From assembly GCA_015478725.1 (NCBI GenBank), contig JADMIG010000010.1, forward strand, positions 1-64,000: DNA of 64,000 nucleotides. The letters run 5' to 3'. Origin of the DNA: Chloroflexota bacterium. Lineage in GTDB: Bacteria > Chloroflexota > Limnocylindria > Limnocylindrales > CSP1-4. Position numbers and translations under genes: made by a program. Of the stretch, positions 22,634 through 31,913 are shown in pieces. Below the pieces are notes generated by a model. That model worked only from the letters and a program-made list of their open reading frames with translations, was not told where the DNA came from and ran no database searches. Within the stretch, counting starts at the first letter, position 1. Each line of letters opens with the position of its first letter.

Positions 22634-25369
22634 TCAGGCCCCGGCGAGTCGGCGGAGCACGGTCGGCAGGATGCCGCCGCCCCGGAAATATTCGACATCG
22701 ATGTCGCCGTCGAGCCGCGCGATGGCGGTGAAGCGGCGCTCTTCCCCGTCGTCGGAGCGGGTCGCGACCTCGACCCGCTCGCGGGGGCCGATCTGGTCGA
22801 GACCCTCGATCGTGTAGCGTTCGCGCCCGCTCAGTCGCAGCGAGGCGGCGCTCTCGCCGGGCTCGAACTGCAGCGGCAGGACGCCCATCCCGACGAGATT
22901 CGAGCGGTGGATCCGCTCGTAGCTCTCGGCGAGCACCGCCCTGATGCCGAGGAGGGCGGTACCCTTCGCCGCCCAGTCGCGCGATGAGCCGGAGCCGTAC
23001 TCCCTGCCGGCGATGACGAGCAGCGGCGTTCCCTCGTCCCGATAGCGCATGGCGGTCTCGTAGATCGTCCCGGGTGTGTCGTCCGGGAGGTGGACCGTGA
23101 ACGGCCCCTCACGCCCGCCGGCCAGCGCGTTCCGAAGGCGGATGTTCGCGAACGTCCCCCGGATCATGACCTCGTGATGGCCGCGCCGGGCGCCGTAGGA
23201 GTTGAAGTCGAGCGGCCCGACGCCGTGCTCCTGGAGCCACCTCCCGGCGGGGGACGACGGGGCGATCGAGCCCGCCGGGCTGATGTGATCCGTGGTCACC
23301 GAATCGCCGAGTACCGCGAGGACCCGCCCATTCTCGATGTCGGCGACCGGCGCCGGTGTCGCCGCCAGGCCATCGAAGAACGGCGAGCGGGCGATGTACG
23401 TCGAGGCGGGGTCCCAGTCGTACCGCGAGCCGGCCGGGATCGGCAGCGCCCGCCAGCGGTCGTCGCCGTCGAAGACGGTCGCGTAGGTCCGTTCGAAGAG
23501 GGCCGGATCGATCGCCGTCCGGATGACCTCGCGGATCTCGGTCGCCGACGGCCACAGGTCGGCGAGGAAGACGGGCCGTCCGTCGCGATCGATGCCGAGC
23601 GGCTCGCTCGTGAGGTCGATGTCCACCCTGCCGGCGAGCGCGAAGGCGACGACGAGCGGCGGAGACGCGAGGTACGACGCTCGGGCGAGGGGATGGATCC
23701 GCCCCTCGAAGTTCCGGTTGCCGGAGAGGACGGCGGCGACGACGAGGTCGTGTCCCTCGATCGCCCGGGCGACGGCCTCCTCGAGCGGCCCGGAGTTGCC
23801 GATGCACGTCGTGCAGCCGTAACCGGTGAGCCCGAACCCGAGGGCCTCGAGCGACGTCATGAGCCCGGCGGCCTCGAGATACGCGGTCACCGCCTTCGAT
23901 CCGGGCGCGAGCGAGGTCTTCACGACGGGGCTGACCGAGAGCCCGCGCGCGACGGCGTTCCGGGCGAGGAGGGCGGCACCCACCATGACCGTCGGGTTCG
24001 AGGTGTTCGTGCACGAGGTGATCGCGGCGATGGCGACCGAGCCGGCCCGCACGACCGCGGACCGTCCGCCGATCTCGATGGCGACCGCCCCATTCTCCGT
24101 CGAGCCGGTGAGGCCGCCCTCGTCGGCGAGGCGCGACTGGTCGGCCGTGCTCTCCGCGGTCGGTGCGGCCGACGGAAACGCCGCCCGGAAGTTCGCCGGC
24201 AGGTCGGCGAGGACGACCCGGTCCTGCGGCCGACGTGGTCCCGCCACGGACGGGACGATGGACGACAGGTCGAGCTCGACGACGTCGTCGAAGTCCGGTC
24301 CGGGGCCCGGCTCCCGCCACAGCCCCTGGCGCCTGGCGTAGCGCTCGACGAGATCGACGAGCGCGGCCGGGCGGCCGGTGAGGCGGAGGTAGGCGAGCGT
24401 CTCCTCGTCGATCGGGAAGAGGGTCGCGGTGGCCCCGAATTCGGGACTCATGTTCGCGATCGTCGCCCGGTCGGCCAGGCCCAGGCCGGCGAGCCCGTCG
24501 CCGGCGAACTCGACGAACGCGCCGACCACGCCGAACGCCCGCAGCTGCTCCGTCACGACGAGGACGAGGTCGGTCGCCGTGGAGCCGCTCGGGAGCTCGC
24601 CGCGCAGTCGGACGCCGACGATCCGCGGCATCGGCTGGTACAGCGGCTGGCCGAGGAGCACGGCCTCGGCCTCGATCCCGCCGACGCCGTAGCCGAGGAC
24701 GCCGAGGCCGTTGATCATCGTCGTGTGCGAGTCCGTCCCGACGAGCGTGTCCGGGAAGGCCACGCCGTCGCGGGTCGTGACGACGGAGGCGAGGTACTCG
24801 AGGTTCACCTGGTGGACGATGCCGGTGCCCGGCGGCACGACGCGGAGGCCGCGGAACGCCGTCTGGGCCCACCGGAGGAACTGGTACCGCTCGGTGTTCC
24901 GCTCATACTCGCGAGCGACGTTGAAGAGGAACGCGGCCGGCGTGCCGTACGCATCCACCTGGACGGAATGATCGATGACGAGATCGGCCGGGACGAGCGG
25001 GTCGACCCGGGTGGGATCCCCGCCCAGGGCGGCCATGGCATCCCGCATGACCGCCAGGTCCACGACGGCCGGAACGCCGGTGAAGTCCTGGAGGATGACC
25101 CGCGACGGCATGAACGGGATCTCGGCCTCGGCTGCGCGGCCCGGCTTCCAGGCCACGAGGGTCGCGACGTCCGCTTCACGGACGATGCCGCCGCCGGCGT
25201 GGCGGAGGAGGTTCTCGAGGAGGATTCGCCAGGTCACGGGCGCCCGCCCGAGCTCGACGCCGAGCTCGAGGCCCGAGCGCTCAATCGCATCGAGGGCGAA
25301 GATGTCCGGCCACCCGGCACCGAGACTCGTCCGTGCCCCGAATGGGTCCGTGCCTGCCACCGCGTCCAT
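22634..25369 (-). CDS. acnA: Aconitate hydratase (AcnA type)
   Basis: This 911-residue [4Fe-4S] enzyme isomerises citrate and isocitrate in the TCA cycle. SCTNTSNP and GCTTCIGNSG supply the three cluster cysteines. VGTDSHTTMINGLGVLGYGVGGIEAE and GREYGSGSSRDWAAKG are the AcnA/IRP1-type substrate motifs. Length and domain order fit AcnA; an RNA-binding role cannot be judged. The ATG at 25369 begins MDAVAGTDPFGARTSL; the frame continues upstream to 25525 but that part looks non-coding and faces the divergent DUF2520 gene. Its 3' end is about 44 nt from the riboswitch on the same strand. Confidence 0.95.
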   Translation of the reverse strand: MDAVAGTDPFGARTSLGAGWPDIFALDAIERSGLELGVELGRAPVTWRILLENLLRHAGGGIVREADVATLVAWKPGRAAEAEIPFMPSRVILQDFTGVPAVVDLAVMRDAMAALGGDPTRVDPLVPADLVIDHSVQVDAYGTPAAFLFNVAREYERNTERYQFLRWAQTAFRGLRVVPPGTGIVHQVNLEYLASVVTTRDGVAFPDTLVGTDSHTTMINGLGVLGYGVGGIEAEAVLLGQPLYQPMPRIVGVRLRGELPSGSTATDLVLVVTEQLRAFGVVGAFVEFAGDGLAGLGLADRATIANMSPEFGATATLFPIDEETLAYLRLTGRPAALVDLVERYARRQGLWREPGPGPDFDDVVELDLSSIVPSVAGPRRPQDRVVLADLPANFRAAFPSAAPTAESTADQSRLADEGGLTGSTENGAVAIEIGGRSAVVRAGSVAIAAITSCTNTSNPTVMVGAALLARNAVARGLSVSPVVKTSLAPGSKAVTAYLEAAGLMTSLEALGFGLTGYGCTTCIGNSGPLEEAVARAIEGHDLVVAAVLSGNRNFEGRIHPLARASYLASPPLVVAFALAGRVDIDLTSEPLGIDRDGRPVFLADLWPSATEIREVIRTAIDPALFERTYATVFDGDDRWRALPIPAGSRYDWDPASTYIARSPFFDGLAATPAPVADIENGRVLAVLGDSVTTDHISPAGSIAPSSPAGRWLQEHGVGPLDFNSYGARRGHHEVMIRGTFANIRLRNALAGGREGPFTVHLPDDTPGTIYETAMRYRDEGTPLLVIAGREYGSGSSRDWAAKGTALLGIRAVLAESYERIHRSNLVGMGVLPLQFEPGESAASLRLSGRERYTIEGLDQIGPRERVEVATRSDDGEERRFTAIARLDGDIDVEYFRGGGILPTVLRRLAGA

Positions 25370-25439
25370 CCCTCGCTGAGTACACTCGTGGAGTGGAACA
25401 GTATCGCGCGAACCGGCCCGGACGTCGCCGGAGGACCCG

Positions 25440-26504
25440 GTGAGGGCCTGGCGCGAGGAACGGCCGCGCGGACCGGGCGGCCACGTCGACCCGGAGGTGC
25501 TCGCGGACATCGAGGCGGCCGGCATCGACCTCGATCCGGCGACCCCGGCGGACCGCCGTGAGCGGGTCGACGGCCCCGATCATCCGCCCGGCCTCGACGT
25601 CGTCCACGCCCATCCGCACCAGCACGCGGAACCCGGCCAGCCGCCGCTCATCGGGATCGTCGGCGCCGGTGCGGTCGGCACGGCGCTCGGCGTGGCGCTC
25701 ACCCGGGCAGGCTGGCCGATCGCCGCCGTCGCGAGTCGCGATCCGGCACGGCGCGAGCGATTCCGGTCCCTCGTCGGTGGGACCCGCGCCTTCGCCGAGG
25801 CGACCGCGCTGCTCGACGAGGTCGAGCTCGTCGTCGTCGCCGTGCCGGACGACGCGATCGCGTCCGTCGCCGGGACGATCCAGCTGTACAGCGGGCAGGC
25901 GATCGTCCACACGAGTGGCCTTCTCGGCGCCGAGGTGCTCGCTCCGACAATGGCGGCCGGGACACAGATCGGCGCGTTCCACCCGCTCGTCGCCTTCGCC
26001 GATCTCGAGCGGGCCGTCGAGGGGCTCCACGGTGCGACGATCGCGATCGAGGGCGACGATCAGCTCGGCGACCTGCTCGCCCGGATGGCGGAGGCGATCG
26101 GCGGCGTGCCCGTCCGGCTGGCGCCCGGCTCGAAGGCGGCGTACCACGCCGCCGCGGTCCTCGCGGCTGGAGGCGTCGTCGCGCTCCTCGACGCGATCGC
26201 CGAGCTCGGTCGGGTCGCCGGCCTCGATGAGCCCGCGGCCCTCGCCGTCTACTCGCCGCTCATCCTCCAGACGCTCGGCAACGCCTCGGCCGTCGGCATC
26301 CGGGCGGCGCTCACGGGCCCCATGACCCGAGGCGACGTCGGAACCCTGCGGGCGCACCTCGCGGAGCTGCGACTGGACGCGCCGGGTGTCCTCGAGGTGT
26401 ATCTCGCCCTGGCCCGCCGCGAGGTCGCGCTCGCCGAAGACCGTGGCGCCCTCGCACCGGACGTCGCGGCGCGGCTCCGGGCGTCACTTGCAAACCCGGC
26501 CTGA
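25440..26504 (+). CDS. Rossmann-fold DUF2520 protein, putative NADP-dependent oxidoreductase
   Basis: This 354-residue protein has a polar N-terminal extension of about 65 residues, then the nucleotide-binding IGIVGAGAVGTALGVAL, the strand end VVVAVPDDAI and the GAFHPLVAF segment typical of Rossmann-like/DUF2520 proteins. The C-terminal helical half (GSKAAYHAAAVLAAGGVVALLDAI) resembles 6-phosphogluconate-dehydrogenase-like domains. The substrate is unknown. Starts at GTG 25440 or GTG 25497 are possible. It diverges from acnA across 70 nt. Confidence 0.8.
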   Translation: MRAWREERPRGPGGHVDPEVLADIEAAGIDLDPATPADRRERVDGPDHPPGLDVVHAHPHQHAEPGQPPLIGIVGAGAVGTALGVALTRAGWPIAAVASRDPARRERFRSLVGGTRAFAEATALLDEVELVVVAVPDDAIASVAGTIQLYSGQAIVHTSGLLGAEVLAPTMAAGTQIGAFHPLVAFADLERAVEGLHGATIAIEGDDQLGDLLARMAEAIGGVPVRLAPGSKAAYHAAAVLAAGGVVALLDAIAELGRVAGLDEPAALAVYSPLILQTLGNASAVGIRAALTGPMTRGDVGTLRAHLAELRLDAPGVLEVYLALARREVALAEDRGALAPDVAARLRASLANPA

Positions 26505-26516
26505 CAGGATAGGATT
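26489..26516 (+). promoter_or_regulatory. Putative promoter for a leaderless transcript
   Basis: TTGCAA (26489-26494), a 16-nt spacer and TAGGAT (26511-26516) lie just upstream of an ATG at 26523. Transcription would start at or next to that ATG, giving a leaderless message. Confidence 0.4.
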
Positions 26517-26522
26517 GCCGCC

Positions 26523-26846
26523 ATGCAGCACAGCATCGCCGCGAAGTACACGGCACGACCCGCGGCGAGCTTCGTCCGTCCCTCCGCGCGCGTCCGCGAA
26601 CGGCAGCTCGGCCTCCGCGCCCGCGGGACGTTCCAGCCCGCGTCGCCGTGGCCGACCGTCCTCCGGCGCACGGACCTTCCGCCCCTCGTCCGGTTGCGGG
26701 CGAGTTGGCGGGCGGTGCGTCCGGCACGCTCGAGCCGGGCATCCAGCGGCCGGCTCGCTCCGGTCGCCCGGATGTCGTGGGCGAGGTCCGACCGCCCGGG
26801 TGCCGGCCGGCGCAGGGGCGCGGCCGCGGCTCCGTGGCTCGGCTGA
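26523..26846 (+). CDS. Hypothetical Arg/Ala-rich 107-residue protein
   Basis: This small open frame begins at an ATG seven bases after a -10-like TAGGAT and ends 13 nt inside the Nudix gene. The predicted protein is very basic (about one residue in five is Arg) with no recognisable domain, which is also what a chance frame in GC-rich DNA looks like. Evidence in favour is the promoter position and overlap with the next gene, which would allow translational coupling. It is equally possible that the segment is only a leader for the Nudix gene. Confidence 0.3.
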   Translation: MQHSIAAKYTARPAASFVRPSARVRERQLGLRARGTFQPASPWPTVLRRTDLPPLVRLRASWRAVRPARSSRASSGRLAPVARMSWARSDRPGAGRRRGAAAAPWLG

Positions 26847-27319
26847 GGACCGCCACCGCCACCTCCGCCGGCGGCATCGTCATCTCGTACGAGTCGGGAC
26901 GCCCGAGCTTCGTCGCGGGCCGCCGGCGACGCGACCGCGATGTGGTCACCTGGACGCTTCCCAAGGGCACCCCGAAAGCCGGTGAGACGACGGAGGAGAC
27001 GGCCCTCCGGGAGGTGACCGAGGAGACCGGGCTGGCCGTCAGGATCACGGCGCCGTTCGAATCGATCGCCTACACGTTCGTCCAGCACGGAACGCGGATC
27101 CAGAAGACGGTCCACTACTTCCTCATGGAGCCGACCGGGGGCGATCTCGCTGACCACGATCACGAATTCGACGAGGTCCGCTGGGTGCCGTTCACGGACG
27201 CGCACGGTCTGCTCACGTTCGAGACCGAACGTGAACTCGTCGGGCGGGCCGCGGCAGGCATCGCCGCGGTGGATCCAGCCACGACGACCGGCCCCGCCGG
27301 ATCGGGCGGCGAGCGATGA
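26834..27319 (+). CDS. Nudix hydrolase
   Basis: From the GTG at 26834 this is a 161-residue protein. It has a full Nudix box, G-x5-E-x7-REVTEETGL, coordinating Mg and hydrolysing a nucleoside-diphosphate-linked substrate. GGIVISYES begins the fold, and VHYFLMEPTGG and FDEVRWVPF are the typical later strands. The substrate is unassigned; the WTLPKG entry to the box resembles diadenosine polyphosphate or MutT-like hydrolases. The frame is open further upstream but that overlaps the small Arg-rich ORF. gcvT starts 16 nt downstream, so the genes are probably co-transcribed. Confidence 0.88.
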   Translation: MARLRTATATSAGGIVISYESGRPSFVAGRRRRDRDVVTWTLPKGTPKAGETTEETALREVTEETGLAVRITAPFESIAYTFVQHGTRIQKTVHYFLMEPTGGDLADHDHEFDEVRWVPFTDAHGLLTFETERELVGRAAAGIAAVDPATTTGPAGSGGER

Positions 27320-27335
27320 CCGTCGACCCCCGCCC

Positions 27336-28451
27336 GTGACGGACGCCGCAGAGTCGTCGCCGCGACCGACGCCGCTCGCCGACCGGCACGCTGCCCTCGG
27401 GGCGAAGCTCATCGAATTCAGCGGCTGGCTCATGCCGGTCCAGTACCGCGGCATCATCGAGGAGCATCGCGCGGTCCGCGAACGGGCCGGCGTCTTCGAC
27501 CTCTCGCACATGGGCGAGCTGTTCATCGAGGGTCCGGAGGCCGGTGCCGGCCTCGCAGCCGCGCTCGTGAGCGACCCGCCGAGCCTCGCCGAAGGCCGGG
27601 CCCACTATTCGATGATCTGCGCCGAGGACGGCGGGATCCTCGACGATCTGATCGTCTACCGCCTCGCCGACGAACGCTTCCTCGTGGTCGCCAACGCGGG
27701 CAACGCGCAGCTCGTGAGTGACGCCCTCGCCGAGCGGCTCGAGGGATTCCGGGCGGTCCTCGACGATCGCTCACTGGCGACCGCACTGTGTGCGATCCAG
27801 GGTCCGCTCGCGGCGGCCATCCTCCAGCCGTTGACCGACGTCGACGTCGCTGCGCTGCGCTACTACGCGATCGCCGAAGGCGCGGTCGCCGGCATCCCGT
27901 CCCTCGTCGCGCGCACCGGATACACCGGCGAGGACGGTTTCGAGGTCTTCGTCGACGCGGCTCGCGGCGGCGAGTTGTGGGACGCTCTCCTCTCCGCCGG
28001 GGAGCCACGAGGCGCGATGCCCGTCGGACTCGGGGCCCGCGACACCCTTCGCCTCGAGGCGGGCATGCCGCTCTACGGGAACGATCTCGACCGCTCCACG
28101 AACCCGTACGAGGCGAACCTCGGCCGCGTGGTCCGGCTCGGGAAGCCCGCTGACTTCGTGGGTCGGGCGGCGCTCGAACGCGTGGCGGGCGAGGGCCCCG
28201 GGCGGCTGCTCGTCGGCCTCGTCGTCCGCGGCCGGGGCATCGCCCGGCACGGCTACCCGGTGGTCGCCGGGGACCGCCCGAGTGGGGTCGTCACGAGCGG
28301 CACCCAGTCTCCGACCCTCGGCCTGCCGATCGCGATGGCCTACGTCGCGCCGGGCGACGCGCGACCGGGTACGATGCTCGGCGTCGAGATCCGCGAGCGA
28401 GCCGTCGAGGCGGAGGTCGTCCCGCTGCCGTTCTATCGACGGGCCCGCTGA
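27336..28451 (+). CDS. gcvT: Glycine cleavage system T protein (aminomethyltransferase)
   Basis: This 371-residue enzyme transfers the methylene group from the aminomethyl-lipoyl H protein to tetrahydrofolate, releasing ammonia. FSGWLMPVQYRGIIEEHRAVRERAGVFDLSHMGE is the folate-binding N-terminus; RTGYTGEDGFEVF and LGARDTLRLEAGMPLYGNDLD are family signatures, the latter with the catalytic aspartate region. The GTG at 27336 is chosen because the protein then begins shortly before the conserved LADRHAALGAKLIEFSGW. First of four gcv genes. No glycine riboswitch fits in the 16-nt gap before it. Confidence 0.94.
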   Translation: MTDAAESSPRPTPLADRHAALGAKLIEFSGWLMPVQYRGIIEEHRAVRERAGVFDLSHMGELFIEGPEAGAGLAAALVSDPPSLAEGRAHYSMICAEDGGILDDLIVYRLADERFLVVANAGNAQLVSDALAERLEGFRAVLDDRSLATALCAIQGPLAAAILQPLTDVDVAALRYYAIAEGAVAGIPSLVARTGYTGEDGFEVFVDAARGGELWDALLSAGEPRGAMPVGLGARDTLRLEAGMPLYGNDLDRSTNPYEANLGRVVRLGKPADFVGRAALERVAGEGPGRLLVGLVVRGRGIARHGYPVVAGDRPSGVVTSGTQSPTLGLPIAMAYVAPGDARPGTMLGVEIRERAVEAEVVPLPFYRRAR

Positions 28452-28575
28452 CGAGATCGGAGCCGTCCGCGAGTCCGGCCGGACGGACACCACGAACCAT
28501 GACGGTGCGACCCAGGAGAGGGTCCACGGTCCAAGGAGCCGCGGTGTGACCGTGGCGAGGAGGGTTTCCCGCGCG

Positions 28576-28953
28576 ATGGTCCCGCCGGATCTCCGCTACA
28601 CGAAGGACCATGAGTGGGTCCGCCTCGCCGGCGACGAGGCGATCGTCGGCATCACCGCCTTCGCCGCCGGGCAGCTTGGTGACATCGTCTTCGTCGAGCT
28701 GCCGGACGCCGGCCGGGTCCTCGAGCAGTTCGCGACCTTCGGGGTCGTCGAGTCCGTGAAGGCCGTGAGCGACCTGTTCGCGCCGATCGGCGGGGAGGTC
28801 CTCGAGACGAACGGAGCGCTGGCCGCCCGCCCTGAGCTGGTGAACGAGGAGCCGTACGGCGGCGGCTGGATGCTCCGCGTCCGGGTCGCCGATCGACGCC
28901 AGTTCGACGAGCTGCTCGAACCGGCCGCGTACGACGCGCTCGTCGCCGGCTGA
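28576..28953 (+). CDS. gcvH: Glycine cleavage system H protein
   Basis: This 125-residue lipoyl carrier shuttles the aminomethyl group between the P, T and L proteins. It starts LRYTKDHEWVRL, and GVVESVKAVSDLFAPIGGEV carries the lipoylated lysine. FAAGQLGDIVFVELPD and the C-terminal GGGWMLRVRV are also conserved. ATG at 28576 gives the usual length; GTG at 28546, with a better spaced AAGGAG, would add ten residues. gcvPA begins eight bases downstream. Confidence 0.94.
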   Translation: MVPPDLRYTKDHEWVRLAGDEAIVGITAFAAGQLGDIVFVELPDAGRVLEQFATFGVVESVKAVSDLFAPIGGEVLETNGALAARPELVNEEPYGGGWMLRVRVADRRQFDELLEPAAYDALVAG

Positions 28954-28961
28954 CCGCCGCG

Positions 28962-30356
28962 ATGCCGTACGGACCGCACACCGCCGAGGCCCGCGAACGG
29001 ATGCTCCGGACCATCGGCGTCCCGGACGTCGAGGCCCTCTTCGCCGACATCCCGGGCGAGCTGCGGGCAAGCGCGCTCCGCCTTCCCGGGCCCGTCCCGG
29101 AGCTCGAGCTCGCGGCCCGGCTCGAGGCCCTCGCGGCGCGAAACCGGACGGATCTCGCCTCGTTCCTCGGCGCGGGCGTCTACCGCCACTGGACGCCGCC
29201 GGCAGTGGATCAGCTCCTCCTCCGCGGCGAGTGGTACACGGCATACACCCCGTACCAGCCGGAGGTGAGCCAGGGGACGCTCCAGTCGATCTACGAGTAC
29301 GAGTCACTCCTCGCCGAGCTGACCGGCCTCGACGTCGTGTCCGCCTCGCACTATGACGGCGCTGCCGCCACGGCGGAGGCGGCCCTCATGGCGTGTCGCC
29401 AGACGCGCCGCGAACGGGTCCTCGTCTCGCGCGGTGTCCATCGCCACTACCGCGAGACACTCGCGACGTACTTCGGCGGTGGCGGCCTCCTTGCCGAGGA
29501 GATCCCGCTCGTCGTGGGCGGTCCGGATGCCGGCACGACGGATCTCGTCGCGCTCGAGCGCCGGCTCGCCGATGGGGACCGCCCGGTCGCCGCTGTCGTG
29601 GCGGCCCAGCCGAACGTCCTCGGCCTCCTCGAGCCGATGGCCGAGATCGGCCGGCTCGCCCACACCGCCGGCGCGCTCTTCGTCGCCGTCGTGGAGCCGG
29701 TGAGCCTCGCTGTCCTCGCGCCGCCCGGGTCCTACGGCGCCGACATCGCGGCCGGCGAGGGTCAGCCGCTCGGGATCGCGCCGCAGTATGGCGGGCCGTA
29801 CCTCGGGATCCTCGCCACGTCGGACGCGCTCGTCCGCCAGATCCCCGGCCGCCTCGTGGGGATGACCACGGACCTCGACGGCCGGCGCGCGTTCGTCATG
29901 ACCATGCGCGCTCGCGAGCAGGACATCCGCCGCGACCGGGCGGCGAGCAACATCTGCACGAACCAGGCGCTCCTCGCCCTGGCGGCGTCCATCTACCTCG
30001 CCACGATCGGGCCGCACGGGCTGCGCGACGTCGCTGCCGGCGGCGCGGCCCGCGCGACCGCCCTCGAGACCGCCCTGTCCGCAGCCGGCGCGCCACGGCT
30101 CCATCCGGGTCCGTACCTCAACGAGTTCGCGATCCGGGTCCCGGACGCGCCGGATGTCCATCGCCGGCTCCTCGACCGGGGGATCCTCGCCGGCGTCCCG
30201 CTCGCCGACCTGGAACCGGACGACGCCGACCTCGAGGACGGGCTCCTCGTCTGCGCGACAGAGGTGACGACGGAGGCGGAGATCGAGCGCTTCGCCGCTG
30301 CGCTCCGGATCGAGCTCGCCGCGGCCCGCTCCCGCGAGACGGCGGCCGTCCGATGA
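28962..30356 (+). CDS. gcvPA: Glycine dehydrogenase (decarboxylating) subunit 1
   Basis: This 464-residue protein is the N-terminal half of the P protein as a separate subunit, found in many Gram-positive and thermophilic bacteria. Landmarks are MPYGPHTAEARERML, FLGAGVYRHWTPPAV, YTAYTPYQPEVSQGTLQSIYEYES and SNICTNQALLALAASIYL. It pairs with subunit 2 to decarboxylate glycine with PLP and load the H protein. It overlaps gcvPB by 4 nt (ATGA), in keeping with a 1:1 complex. Confidence 0.95.
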   Translation: MPYGPHTAEARERMLRTIGVPDVEALFADIPGELRASALRLPGPVPELELAARLEALAARNRTDLASFLGAGVYRHWTPPAVDQLLLRGEWYTAYTPYQPEVSQGTLQSIYEYESLLAELTGLDVVSASHYDGAAATAEAALMACRQTRRERVLVSRGVHRHYRETLATYFGGGGLLAEEIPLVVGGPDAGTTDLVALERRLADGDRPVAAVVAAQPNVLGLLEPMAEIGRLAHTAGALFVAVVEPVSLAVLAPPGSYGADIAAGEGQPLGIAPQYGGPYLGILATSDALVRQIPGRLVGMTTDLDGRRAFVMTMRAREQDIRRDRAASNICTNQALLALAASIYLATIGPHGLRDVAAGGAARATALETALSAAGAPRLHPGPYLNEFAIRVPDAPDVHRRLLDRGILAGVPLADLEPDDADLEDGLLVCATEVTTEAEIERFAAALRIELAAARSRETAAVR

Positions 30357-31852
30357 GCGTCACCGGCGAGCGCCTCCAGCCGACGCTCTTCGAGCGATCC
30401 AGACCCGGGCGCGGCGGCGGGAAGATCCCGCATCCGCCGGCGGATGCCCTCGATCGGATCCCGGCGGCGGCGCGCCGAACGCGGCCACCCGCGCTCCCCG
30501 AGCTCAACGAGCCGGACGTCGTCCGCCACTACGTCAACCTCAGCCAGCTCAACTACGCGGTCGACACGGGTTTCTACCCGCTCGGGTCGTGCACCATGAA
30601 GTTCAACCCGAAGCTCAACGAGTGGGCCGCACGACTGCCCGGCTTCGCGAACCTGCACCCGCTCGTCCCGGATGCCCTCGCCCAGGGGACGCTCGATCTC
30701 CTGTGGAGCCTCGAGGGGTCGCTCGCCGAGATCGGCGGGATGGACGCGGTGACCCTCCAGCCCGCCGCCGGTGCCCAGGGCGAGCTGACCGGGATCCTCA
30801 TGATCCGGGCCTACCATCGGGCCCGCGGCGACACCGATCGCTCGGAGGTCCTCGTCCCGGATAGTTCGCACGGAACGAACCCGGCGACCGCGTCCATGGC
30901 CGGCTTCCGGACCGTGACGATCCCCTCCGCGGCGGACGGCGGCGTCGATCTCGACGCGTTCCGGGCGGCGCTCGGACCGCGGACGGCGGCGGTCATGATC
31001 ACGAATCCGTCGACCCTCGGCCTCTTCGAGCGACGGATCGGTGAGCTCCTCCGGGAGGTCCACGCCGTGGGGGCCCTCGCCTACATGGACGGTGCGAACC
31101 TCAACGCGATCCTCGGCCGGTTCAAGCCAGGCGAGGCGGGATTCGACGTCATGCATTTCAACGTCCACAAGACGTTCAGCACGCCGCATGGAGGTGGCGG
31201 TCCGGGCGCCGGTCCCGTCGGCGTGCGGGCGACGCTCGCTCCCTTCCTGCCCGGGCCCCGCGTCCTTCGCGAGGCGGACGGGACGTTCCGGCTCGAGCGG
31301 CCGGGTGAGCGACCCACGAGCATCGGCCGCCTCCGCAGCTTCGTCGGCAACACCGGCGTCCTCGTCCGGGCCTGGACGTACATCGCGGCGCATGGGGCGA
31401 GCGGCCTGCGGGAGGTGAGCGACGACGCCGTCCTCGCCGCCAACTACCTGAAGGCGCGGCTCGCGGGGGCCTACGACATCCCGTACGACCGGCCGTGCAA
31501 GCACGAGTTCGTCGCCTCCGCGGCGACGATCAGGCGGGAGACGGGAGTCCGGACACTCGACATCGCGAAACGGCTCATCGACCACGGCTTCCATCCGCCG
31601 ACGATCTACTTTCCCCTCATCACGGAGGAGGGGATGCTCATCGAGCCGACCGAGACCGAGTCGATCGAGACCCTCGACGCGTTCGCCGAGGCGCTCATCG
31701 AGATCGCCGCCGAGGCATACAAGGCGCCCGAGCTCGTGACCGGGGCCCCGCACACGGCTCCCGTCCGGCGGCTCGACGAGGCGACGGCGGCGCGCCAGCC
31801 GAACCTGCGCTGGCGACCGATGGCGGGGGCCGAGACCCCGTGCCCGGATTGA
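30353..31852 (+). CDS. gcvPB: Glycine dehydrogenase (decarboxylating) subunit 2
   Basis: This 499-residue subunit carries the PLP site: the lysine in MHFNVHKTFSTPHGGGGPG forms the internal aldimine. LNYAVDTGFYPLGSCTMKFNPK and PDSSHGTNPATASMAGF are strongly conserved. Start at ATG 30353 follows from the overlap with subunit 1; longer open frame upstream is a shadow. The C-terminus (PVRRLDEATAARQPNLRWRP) matches the family end. The lipoamide dehydrogenase (L protein) is not in the window. Confidence 0.95.
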   Translation: MSVTGERLQPTLFERSRPGRGGGKIPHPPADALDRIPAAARRTRPPALPELNEPDVVRHYVNLSQLNYAVDTGFYPLGSCTMKFNPKLNEWAARLPGFANLHPLVPDALAQGTLDLLWSLEGSLAEIGGMDAVTLQPAAGAQGELTGILMIRAYHRARGDTDRSEVLVPDSSHGTNPATASMAGFRTVTIPSAADGGVDLDAFRAALGPRTAAVMITNPSTLGLFERRIGELLREVHAVGALAYMDGANLNAILGRFKPGEAGFDVMHFNVHKTFSTPHGGGGPGAGPVGVRATLAPFLPGPRVLREADGTFRLERPGERPTSIGRLRSFVGNTGVLVRAWTYIAAHGASGLREVSDDAVLAANYLKARLAGAYDIPYDRPCKHEFVASAATIRRETGVRTLDIAKRLIDHGFHPPTIYFPLITEEGMLIEPTETESIETLDAFAEALIEIAAEAYKAPELVTGAPHTAPVRRLDEATAARQPNLRWRPMAGAETPCPD

Positions 31853-31913
31853 ACCTCCCGGCCCATCCCGGCGTATCGTCATGCGGGGCTCGGACCGGGG
31901 TCGCGGAGTCGGG

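Noticed and set aside
23090-25561. Plus-strand open frame of 823 codons opposite aconitase
   Set aside because: Arg/Asp/Glu-rich shadow of acnA, without domains or a ribosome site.
28452-28575. Glycine riboswitch near the gcv genes
   Set aside because: The gap before gcvT is too short, and the 124 nt between gcvT and gcvH lack the conserved glycine aptamer pattern.
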